The notes under the pieces are model-generated. The model saw only the letters and a list, made by a program, of their open reading frames with translations. It did not search any database and was not told the origin of the DNA. Made by a program: the position numbers and the translations under genes. A DNA stretch of 64,000 bases from Acrocarpospora pleiomorpha. Lineage in GTDB: Bacteria > Actinomycetota > Actinomycetes > Streptosporangiales > Streptosporangiaceae. This document shows, one piece after another, positions 50,365-60,900 of the stretch (its first letter is position 1; every line of letters starts with the position of its first letter). The stretch lies in contig NZ_BLAF01000017.1 of the NCBI RefSeq assembly GCF_009687885.1, positions 62,001 through 126,000 of the forward strand. Reading direction: 5' to 3'.

Positions 50365-51861
50365 ATGGAATTGATGGGCCATCGGGCCAGAATCGATCGG
50401 GTGAACGCGGAATCATCCCTGGAATTACTCCGCAGACTTTTCGCGGACGCGTCCTCGGACGAACAGATCTCGGCGAAAGTCGCCAATCTCGTCGATGAAT
50501 GGCTCGGCCGGGGATCGGCCGCCACCGGGTCGGTACGGCGACTGCTGCTGGCCGGCCGTACCGGCGAGGCGTTACGGATCATGCGGGATTCTGACGGGAC
50601 CGTTGGAGCGTTCCCGGAGCTGGTCCGCTGCTGGTATCCGGGCCTGCGTGGCGATCTCCCGGCGGAAGCCGGGCCCATCGAGGTGACCACCGGGCTCGAA
50701 GGGGTGCGCGTGCTCGCGGCCTTTCTGGCCGACCACGACGCCGACGTGGCGGTGTGCCGCGCCGAGACGGTCCTGCGGCTCTGCCCGATGGGGGAACCGG
50801 CCCTGGAGTCGCTCATCGCCGCGCTCGCCACCCTCGTCTACGCCGACCGCGCCGACCTGGCCGGACGCTGGTGCGCGCCGCTGCTGGAACAGACCACCAC
50901 CCACTGCGATCCGCACTGGCAGGGCATGTTCGCGGCGATCCGGGCCGAGACCGCGATCCGCCAGGGCCGGCTCAGGGACGCCGAGCGGTGCGCCCGCGAC
51001 GCGCTCGGCCACCTGCCGATGGCCGCCTGGGGGGTGGCGCTCGGGCTGCCGCTGGCCAGCATGGTGACCGCCAAGACCCTCCTGGGCAAACCCGAGGACG
51101 CCGCGCGCTACCTGGCCGTGCCCGTGCCTGAGGCCATGTTCCAGACCCCGGTCGGGCCGCACTACCTGGCCGCGCGCGGCGGCTACCGGCTCTCCACAGG
51201 CGCCCCGGAGGAGGCCCTCGCCGACTTCCTTGCCTGCGGCGACCTGATGAAAAGCTGGGACGCCGACCTGCCCGGCCTCGCCGCCTGGCGGCTCGGCGCC
51301 GCCCGCGCCTGCCTCGACCTGGGCCGTACGGCCGACGCCAGGGCCTTCGCCGACGAGCAGCTCGCGGCGCCCGGCTCCGGATCGGCCCGGGTTCGCGGCG
51401 TCGCCACCCGGCTGCGCGCGGCAACCCTGCCGCTCGAGCAGCGCCCGGCCGCGCTGGAGCGGGCGGTGGAGCTGTTGCAATCCGCGCAGGACCGGCTGGA
51501 ACTCGCGTACGCGCTGGCCGACGCCGGTTCGGCGTACGCGCGACTGGGTGACGGCCATCGCGCCAGGTCCGCCGGGCGCCGCTCCCGCCACCTGGCGCGG
51601 TCCTCCGGCGCGGAGCCCGCCGCCGACACCCTCGCGCCCCGGCCGCCCGCGGAGCCTGCCCGGCCGGGTGGTACGGACCTCGGTGGGGATCTCAGTGAGG
51701 CTGAGCGGCGGGTCGCCACCCTGGCGGCGCAGGGGCACACCAACCGGCAGATCTCCGGAAAGCTCTATGTGACCGTGAGCACGGTCGAGCAGCATCTCAC
51801 CCGCATTTATCGAAAGCTTGGCGTGACCCGCCGGGCCGATCTCCCCGTGTTTTTGGACTAG
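50365..51861 (+). CDS. LuxR-family regulator with TPR-like region, probable PKS pathway regulator (498 aa)
   Basis: The C-terminal LuxR HTH reads LSEAERRVATLAAQGHTNRQ, then VSTVEQHLTRIYRKLG (about residues 430-495). The first 400 residues are alpha-helical repeats like the sensory part of LAL/MalT regulators, without an N-terminal P-loop ATPase domain. Such genes often start PKS clusters and activate them. Two rare TTA leucine codons are present, at codon 21 (50425-50427) and codon 70 (50572-50574), which would make translation depend on the TTA-reading tRNA. The start ATG 50365 is the first in frame; the ribosome-binding site is weak. Confidence 0.82.
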   Translation: MELMGHRARIDRVNAESSLELLRRLFADASSDEQISAKVANLVDEWLGRGSAATGSVRRLLLAGRTGEALRIMRDSDGTVGAFPELVRCWYPGLRGDLPAEAGPIEVTTGLEGVRVLAAFLADHDADVAVCRAETVLRLCPMGEPALESLIAALATLVYADRADLAGRWCAPLLEQTTTHCDPHWQGMFAAIRAETAIRQGRLRDAERCARDALGHLPMAAWGVALGLPLASMVTAKTLLGKPEDAARYLAVPVPEAMFQTPVGPHYLAARGGYRLSTGAPEEALADFLACGDLMKSWDADLPGLAAWRLGAARACLDLGRTADARAFADEQLAAPGSGSARVRGVATRLRAATLPLEQRPAALERAVELLQSAQDRLELAYALADAGSAYARLGDGHRARSAGRRSRHLARSSGAEPAADTLAPRPPAEPARPGGTDLGGDLSEAERRVATLAAQGHTNRQISGKLYVTVSTVEQHLTRIYRKLGVTRRADLPVFLD

Positions 51862-51885
51862 GACCCCTTAGGGGTCGTTAGGGGT
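51862..51885. promoter_or_regulatory. Palindrome and direct repeats before the PKS gene, candidate LuxR operator
   Basis: GACCCCT-T-AGGGGTC (51862-51876) is a perfect inverted repeat directly after the regulator stop. The right half is repeated: TTAGGGGT at 51868-51875 and 51878-51885. Three half-sites within 24 bp, 70 bp upstream of the first PKS start, suit binding of a dimeric regulator. It could also act as an attenuator hairpin. Confidence 0.5.
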
Positions 51886-51954
51886 TTCTCCATTCGGGAC
51901 CGAATAGCGAGGCTGGAAACAGCATTTCTCGCCGGTTCAGGATATGGAGCGAAG

Positions 51955-54900
51955 ATGAATGTCGGCCGTGCGGAATCGGACTCTGTCGAGGCCGTCGCCG
52001 TCATCGGAATGGCCTGCCGGCTTCCGCAGGCACCCGACCCGGCGGCCTTCTGGGAGCTGCTGCGCGGCGGCCGCTCCGCGATCACGGAACCGCCCGCCGG
52101 GCGCTGGGAAGGCGCCGAAGACGCGCCACGGTTCGGCGGGTTCCTCGCCGACGTCGACCGCTTCGACCCCGAGTTCTTTGGAATCTCCCCGCGCGAGGCG
52201 GCCGAGATGGACCCGCAGCAGCGCCTGGTGCTGGAACTCGCCTGGGAGGCGCTCGAAGACGCCAGGATCCCGCCCGGACGCCTGGCCGCCACCCCGGCCG
52301 GGGTCTTCGTCGGCGCCATCGCGGCCGACTACGCGGCGCTGGTCCACCGCGGCGGCCCCGCCGCCGTCACCCGCCACACCCTGACCGGCCTCAACCGCGG
52401 CCTCATCGCCAACCGCGTCTCGCACGCGCTGGGCCTGCGCGGGCCGAGCCTGACCGTCGACTCGGCCCAGTCGTCCTCGCTGGTGGCCGTCCACCTGGCC
52501 GCGGAGAGCCTGCGCTCGGGCGAGTCCACGGTCGCCATCGCGGCCGGGGTCAACCTCAACATCGCCCCCGACACGACCGTCGCGGCCGACCGCTTCGGCG
52601 CGCTCTCCCCGGACGGCCGCTGCCACACCTTCGACGCCCGCGCCAACGGCTACGTCCGCGGCGAGGGCGGCGGCGCCATCGTGCTCAAGACCCTCGCCCA
52701 GGCGCTCGCCGACGGCGACCGCGTGCACTGCGTCATCCGCGGCACCGCCGTCAACAACGACGGCCACACCGACGGCCTCACCGTCCCGGACTCCGGCGCC
52801 CAAGCCGAGGTCATCCAGCGCGCCACCGCCCGCTCCGGCCTCACCCCCGCCGACATCCAGTACGTCGAACTCCACGGCACCGGCACCCGCCTGGGCGACC
52901 CCATCGAAGCCGCCGCCCTCGGCATCGCCCTCAGCGCGACCCGCCCCGCCGACATGCCCCTGCTCGTCGGCTCGGCCAAGACCAACATCGGCCACCTGGA
53001 GGGCGCCTCCGGCATCGTCGGCCTGCTCAAGACGGCCCTCAGCATCACCCACGGCGAACTCCCACCCAGCCTCAACTTCCAAACCCCCAACCCAGACATC
53101 CCTCTCACCGACCTACGCCTACGCGTACAAACCACCACAACCCCCTGGCCCCAACCCGCCCACCCCCGCACCGCAGGCGTCAGCTCCTTCGGCATGGGCG
53201 GCACCAACTGCCACATCATCCTCACCGAACCCCCACGCTCCACCCCGTCCGTAACTCCCGAAACCCCGTCCTCGGCCGCACCGCCGCGCGTGGAAACGGT
53301 CGTCGCCGCACTTCGCGCGGAAGCGGCTGACGAGGTGTTGCGTGCGGACGAGGCGCGGGCTGTTGTGGCGGTGCCGCGTGCGGAAGCGGCTGAGGAATTG
53401 TCGCGTGCGGACGCGGCCGGTGCGGTTTCGCCGTGGGTTGTATCAGCTGCGAGTGAGGGGGCTTTGCGCGAGCAGGGTGCTCGGCTGCACGGCTTTCTTG
53501 ATCGGCGGGGGGTGGTGGCGGACCCGGATGTGGCGCTTTCGCTGGCCGTGACGCGGACTGTTTTCAAGCATCGGGCCGTGCTGGTGGGCGACAAAGGCGA
53601 GGTTCGGGACGGGTTGCTGGCGCTCGCGCGGGGGGAGCAGGCGGTCGCTCTGGTCCAGGGCGTGGCCCGGCAGCGGGGCGGCACCGTGTTCGTGTTTCCC
53701 GGCCAGGGGTCCCAGTGGGCGGGGATGGCCGCCGGACTGATCCGCGACTCGCCGGTGTTCGCCAGGGAGATCGACGCGTGTGCCCGGGCGCTGGCCAGGC
53801 ACACCGGCTGGTCGCTGAACGAACTGCTGGCCGGGCACCCCGGCGCGCCTTCGCTGGACCGCGTCGACGTCGTGCAGCCCGCGCTCTTCGCGGTCATGGT
53901 CTCGCTCGCCCGGCTGTGGGAAGCAGCCGGGGTACGTCCCGACGCGGTCATCGGCCACTCGCAAGGCGAGATCGCCGCCGCGCACATTGCCGGAGCGCTG
54001 TCCCTGGACGACGCCGCCGCGGTGGTGGCGCTCCGCAGCAGGGCCATCGCCGCCGTCGCGGGCCAGGGCGGAATGGCTTCGGTGGCCCTGCCCGCCGACC
54101 GGGTGCGCGAGCGGGTGTCCCGGTGGGGCGACCAGCTCGGCGTGGCCGCGGTCAACGGTCCCAGCGCCACCGTGGTCTCCGGCGACGCCGAGGCCCTGGC
54201 CGAACTCCTCGCCGCCTACCGTGCCGAGGGCGTACGGGTGCGCACGGTCCCCGTCGACTACGCGTCCCACTCGCCCCAGGTCGAACCCCTGGGGCGACGC
54301 CTCCTCGATGAACTGGGCGACATCCGGCCCCGCCCGGCGGAGGTGGCGTTCTACTCCACCGTCACCGGCGGCCGTCTCGACACCACGGAACTCACCGCCG
54401 CGTACTGGTACCGCAATCTCCGCCAGACCGTGGAACTAGACCTGGCCGTCCGCACCGCCGTCGACGACGGGTACGGCGTGTTCGTGGAGAGCAGCCCGCA
54501 CCCGATCCTCACCGAGGGCATCCGGGAGACCGCCGGCGACGTGCTAGCCACCGGCACCCTCCGCCGCGACCACGGCGACCTACGTCAGTTCCTGCTTTCC
54601 CTCGCCCGGGTGCACACCGGCGGCGGCACAGTGACCTGGCCGGACGTGATCGGCCACCAAGCCCGCCTGGTAGACCTGCCCACCTACCCCTTCCAGCGCC
54701 GCCCCCTCTGGCTGAGCCACGATCCCGCCCCCACCCTGGCCGCCCGGCATGAATCCACCTCCACCCTGGCCGCTGGGCAGGAATCCGCGCCCACCCGCGG
54801 ATCCGACACGCTTGGCCGATCCGATGGACCAGGTATATCCGCCGAACTCGGCAGATCGGATGGACCAGGTGTATCCGCCGAGGCTAGCGAATCCGACGGG

Positions 54901-57900
54901 CTAGGTGGATCTGCCGGGGCCAGCGAATCAGGTGGGTTCGGCGTGTCCGGAGGGCTGAGCAGCCCAGGGAAGTCCAGCGGGCCGGGCGTCGGCGGCCCAA
55001 AGGAGCCCGTCGGGATTGGCGTGTCCGGCGGGTTGGGCGCGCTCGACCGGATCGAGCGGGAGCGGGCTGTCCGAGTGGCGGTGGCGCGGAGCGCGGCGCT
55101 GGTGCTCGGGTATTCCTCCGGCGACGCCGTCGACGACGAAGCGACCTTCAAGGATCTGGGGTTCGACTCGGTGGCGGCGGTCGAGTTCCGGGACCGGCTC
55201 GGCACGGCCACCGGACTGAACCTGCCCGCCTCGCTGATCTACGATCATCCGACTCCCCAAGCGGTCACCGGATACCTCACCGCCACGATCTCCGCCGACG
55301 CGCCGCCACCACCGGCCGACGTTCCCGCGGCAGCTGCCGACGAGCCGATCGCGATCGTCGCCATGAGTGGCCGGTGGCCCGGCGACGCCACCTCGCCCGA
55401 GGACCTGTGGCGGGTGCTCGGCTCCACCCGCGACGTGATCAGCGATTTCCCCGACAATCGCGGCTGGGACCTGAACCGACTGCTATCCCCCTCTTTCACC
55501 GCCGCGACGGACACCAGCGCCGATGCCACCGGGACGTCTGCCACCGGGACGTCTGTCGCCGGGACCTCGGCCATCGGGACCTCCGTCACAGGCTCTGGCG
55601 GCTTTCTGCGCGACGCCGACCTGTTCGACGCGGCCTTCTTCGGGTTGAGCCCGCGTGAAGCCGCCACCATGGACCCGCAGCAGCGGCTGCTGCTGGAATC
55701 GGCGTGGGAGCTCTACGAACGGGCCGGCCTGGACCCGGCCGGTCAACGCGGCAGCCGTACCGGCGTGTTCGTCGGGGTCACACCTCAGGAGTACGGCCCA
55801 CGCCTGCACGAGACCCCGGACGGCTACCAGGGCCACGCCCTCACCGGGACCCTGCCCAGCGTGGCCTCCGGCAGGATCGCGTACACGCTGGGTCTGGAAG
55901 GTCCCGCGCTCACCATCGACACCGCCTGCTCGTCCTCACTGGTCGCGATCCACCTGGCCGTTCAGGCGCTTCAGCGGGGCGAATGCGAGCGGGCCGTCGC
56001 GGGTGGCGCCGCCGTGATGTCGACCCCCGGCATGTTCACCGAGTTCAGCCGCCAGGGCGGCCTCGCCCCCGACGGCAGGTGCAAACCGTTCGCCGCCGCC
56101 GCGAACGGCACCGCCTGGTCGGAGGCCGTCGGCCTAGTCCTGCTGGAACCGCTGTCGCAGGCCCGCCGCCACGGGCACCCCGTCCTCGCCGTCATCCGGG
56201 GCAGCGCGATCAATCAGGACGGCGCGAGCAATGGCCTCACCGCCCCCAGCGGTCCAGCCCAGGAGCGCGTCATCCGTGCCGCCCTGGCCGCCGCCCGCCT
56301 GTCACCCACCGAGGTCGACGCGGTAGAGGCGCACGGCACCGGCACCACCCTCGGCGACCCGATCGAGGCCGGAGCCCTCCTGGCCACCTACGGCCGGGAC
56401 CGCGACCCCGCGGCTCCCCTCCTCCTCGGCTCCAGCAAATCCCACCTCGGCCACACCCAGGCCGCCGCCGGCGTCACCGGCCTCGTCGCCATGGTCCAGG
56501 CCATCAGACACGGAACCCTCCCCGCCACCCTGCACATCGACCACCCGTCCCCCCACATCGACTGGACCTCAGGCACACTCACTCTCCTCACCGAACCCAC
56601 CCCCTGGCCAACCACCGGCCGCCCCCGCCGCGCGGCCATCTCCTCCTTCGGCATCAGCGGCACCAACGCCCACCTCATCCTTGAACAGGCCCCCACCGAT
56701 GCCGTGCCGTTGGTTCCTTCCGCCAGGTCTGAGGATGCGCGTCGTGATCAGGAGGGCCGGGTCCGGGCGCGGTTGGCCGAGGATGATGGGTTTGCTCTGC
56801 CGTTGGTTCTCTCCGCCAGGTCTGAGGATGCGCTTCGCGAGCAGGCGGGCCGACTTCGGGCGCGGCTGGCTGAGGATGATGGGCTTGGCCTGTCGGATGT
56901 CGCGTACACGCTGGTCACCGGGCGGGCTACCTTCGAGCGCCGGGCTGTGGTGCTGGGCGGGAAACGTGCCGAGGTGCTGGTCGGCTTGCAGGCGCTCGCC
57001 GGAGGCGAAGCCGCCGCCGGGCTGACACAGGGTGCTGCCGCCAGGACGGGCGGGCTCGCTTTCCTGTTTCCTGGTCAGGGCAGCCAGCGCGCTGGGATGG
57101 GGCGGCGGCTGGCTGAGGAGTTTCCCGTTTTCGCCGACGCGCTCGCTGACGTGGCCCGGCACCTGGACGTCCATCTTGACCATCCCATCCGGGAGGTCAT
57201 GTTCGCCGAGCCGGGCACCGAGAATGCGGCCAGGCTGGACACCACCGCGTACACCCAGCCCGCGCTGTTCGCCTTCGGGGTCGCTCTCTACCGTCTGGCG
57301 GAGTCCTTCCTCCCGCAGCCGGACCAGTTGATCGGCCATTCGGTCGGTGAGCTGGCCGCCGCGCACGTGGCGGGCGTGTTCTCGCTGCCGGACGCCGCCG
57401 CGCTGGTCGCCGCGCGGGGGCGGCTCATGCAGGCCGTGCCCGCGGTCGGTGCGATGGCCGCATTGCGCGGCGGCGAGGCGGAGATCACCGAACTGCTGGC
57501 GGAGCATCCCGGCGTGGTGGATCTGGCGGCGATCAACGGACCCGACTCGGTGGTGATCTCCGGGGACCGGGACGTGGTCGGCGAGATAGCGGAGCGCTGG
57601 CGTTCGCGGGGTCGCCAGGCCAAGCTGCTCCAGGTCAGCCACGCCTTCCACTCGCCGCACATGGACGAGGTGCTGGCCGCGTTCCGCGCGGTCGCGGCCG
57701 GAGTGGCCTTCGCGCCGCCACGCATTCCACTGATCTCCAACGTCACCGGCCGACCGGCCACAGCCGAGCAGTTACGCGACCCGGGCTACTGGGCGGACCA
57801 CATCCGGCGGCCTGTCCGGTTCAGCGACGGCATCGCCGCTCTCCGGGAACTCGGCGTGACCGACTACCTCGAACTCGGCCCAGGTGGCACGCTCACCTCC

Positions 57901-60900
57901 CTCGTCCACAACTGCCTCGCCGACACGCCCCCGCACACACTCGTCACCGCGTCCCGTCCCGGCCACCCCGAGCCCCTCGCGTTCCGTACGGCCCTGGCCA
58001 CCCTCCACGTCAACGGCGTCAGCGTCGACTGGCGCGCTGACTGGCATGCTGATTGGCGCGGTGATCACCATGCTGATGAGCACGGTGATAGGCGTGCTGA
58101 TCGGCTTGGCGATCGGCATGGTGCCCTGGCTGGGCGTGGCGCCCGCCTGGCAGATCTGCCCACCTACGCCTTCCAGCGCCGACGCTTCTGGCTCGCCCCG
58201 CCCACCCCCGTCGCCAGTCCCGCCGCCGCTGGACTCGACGCGGCAGATCATCCCCTCCTCGGTGCCGCCATCGACCTGGCGGACGGCCAGGGCATCCTGC
58301 TGACAGCTCGCCTCTCCACGAGCACCCAGCCCTGGCTGGCCGACCACGCCATCGGCGGCACCGCACTCCTGCCAGGCACGGCCTTCGTAGAACTGGCCAC
58401 CCACGCCGCCAAACGCTCCGGTGGGCTCCAACTAGCGGAACTGACCCTGGAAGCACCACTGGCCCTGCCACCCCATGGCGACGTCCAACTCCAAGTCCGC
58501 ACCACCGCCGCCGACGGTTCCGGCCGCCGCCCGCTCACCATCCACTCCCGCACCGCGACCACCGACCCATGGACCAGGCACGCAACCGGCATACTCGCCC
58601 CCGCCGAGGCCGGACCTGTGACTCCCACCGCGACAGATACTCGGGCCTCCGTCGAGGCGGGGCCTGCTATTCCCTCGGCGGCAGACGTGTACGCCCCCGC
58701 TGAGGCTGGACCCGTGACTTCCTCGGCGGCAGACGTGCGCGCTCCCGCCGAAGCGGAGCATGCAGCTTCCGACCTGGCGTTGGCCGGAGTATGGCCGCCG
58801 CCGGATGCCCGGCCCGTCGACCTGACCGGATGGTACGAGCGACTCCATGACCAGGGCTACACCTACGGCCCCGCCTTCCATGGACTGACCGCCGCCTGGC
58901 GGTTGGGCGAAGAGGTCCTCGCCGAGGTGAGCCTTCCGGCGGATCAATTACCCACCGCGGGCGCATACGGCATCCACCCGGCATTGCTCGACGCCGCCCT
59001 GCACGCTGCGGTGGGGCTCGCGCTCCCAGACGGCGATCAGGGAAACCACAATCGAACCAGCCCCGATGGCTCGGACGGCCCGCACAGTCAGAGCGGCCCG
59101 AACGTTCATAGCGGTCGCGGCGGCCACGGTGGTTACGTCGGCCTGGACGCTCAGAACGGTCACGGCAGTCACGTGGGTCCGGACGGTCAGAGCGGCCCGG
59201 ACGCTCAGAACGGTCACGACGGTCAGAGCAGTCATGGCGGTCACGTGGGTCCGGACGGCTCGGACAGTGAGAGCGGCCTGGACGCCCATAGCGGTCACGG
59301 TGGTCATGGCGGGCAGGGTGTTTGGCTTCCGTTTGCGTGGGAGGGGGTGGTGACGGCTGGGGCTGGGGCGACGGTGTTGCGGGTGTGGATAACGCCGATT
59401 GGGGTGGGCGCGGTTCGGCTGGTCGCGGTGGACGGGTCGGGGGTGCCGGTGATCGTGGTTGAGTCGTTGACCTTCCGGGCTGTCTCGAGGGGTGGTGCGG
59501 CGGGGGTGCCGTACCGGATGGATTGGGTGGTGGTGTCGGGGCCGTCGGCGGTGGAGACGGAGCGGTGGGCGGCGGTGGGGGTTGGTGTGCCGGGTGTGCC
59601 GCGTTTCGATGATTTGGGGTCGGCGGTGGCGGTTCGGCCGGAGGTGCTGGTGGTCGCGGTGCCGTCCGGTGGGGAGGCGTTGCCGGAGGCGGTGCGGGAG
59701 GGGACGGCGGCTGGGCTTGGGCTGCTTCAGAGCGTGCTGGAAGATGTGCGGCTTGCGGCGTCCCGGGTGGTTCTGGTTACTCGCGGTGCGATCGGCACGC
59801 GGGACGGGGAAGGCGTGGCGGGGCTCGGGCATGCCGGGCTTTGGGGGCTGGGGCGGACTGCGCAAACGGAGTTTCCTGGACGGCTCACGCTGGTCGACCA
59901 CGATGGGCTGCCGGAGTCGCTGGCCGCGCTGGCGAGTGCGGTGGCGAGTGGGGAGAGCCAGTCGGCGGTGCGGCAGGGCGAGATCTTGGTCCCTCGCCTG
60001 GTCCGTTCCGCGCCGGGGGACGTCCTGGCGTTGCCCGGCGAGGCGTGGCGGCTGGACGTCGCCACCCGGGGTGTCGCCGACGGGATCGGGGCGCTTCCGG
60101 CCCGGGATCTGTCCCGTTCGCTCGCTCCCGGCGAGGTCAGGGTTGCGATCCGGGCGGCGGGGCTGAACTTCCGCGACGTGCTCATCGCGCTCGGGCTCTA
60201 CCCGGGCGAGGCCAGGATCGGTGCCGAGGCCGCGGGCGTCGTGATCGAGGCGGGGCCCGGTGCGGACCTCGCCCCGGGTGACCGCGTCATGGGGCTGGTG
60301 CCGGGGACCATCGGGCCGGTCGCGATCACCGATCGGCGTTACCTGGCCCCGATCCCCGCCGGATGGACGTTCGCGCAGGCCGCCGCCGCGCCGGTCGCCT
60401 TCCTGACCGCCTACCACGGCCTCGCCGGGCTGGCGGCGCTCCAGCCGGGGGAGCGCGTGCTGGTGCACGCCGCCACGGGTGGCGTCGGCATGGCCGCCGT
60501 CCAACTCGCCCGCCACTGGGGAGCCGAGGTGTACGGCACCGCCTCGCCCGCCAAATGGCCGACTCTGCGGGAACAAGGGCTGGACGACGCCCGCATCGCC
60601 TCCACCCGCACGCTCGACTTCGCGACCGCCTTCCCGCCCGTCGACGTCGTCCTCAACACGCTCGCCCACGAGTTCACCGACGCCTCGCTGCGCCTGCTCG
60701 GCGACGGCGGCAGGTTCGTCGAGCTGGGCAAGACCGACGCGCGCGACCCCGGCGCGGTCGCGGCCGCCCATCCCGGCGTCAGCTACCAGGCGTTCGACCT
60801 GTTCGAAGTGGACCCCGACCGGATCGCCGTGATGCTCGGCGAGCTGACCGGCCTGTTCGCCGGCGGCGCGCTGGCTCCCCTGCCGGTCACCGCCTGGGAC

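Noticed and set aside
51955..53245. First PKS KS as an inactive or damaged extender KS
   Set aside because: The substitution is specifically Cys to Gln in an otherwise intact motif, and the domain is followed by AT-ACP at the protein N-terminus, which is the normal KSQ loading arrangement.
59035..59317. Separate His-rich gene inside the PKS
   Set aside because: The repeat region is in frame with DH sequence on both sides and has no start signal of its own; several antisense frames here are repeat shadows.
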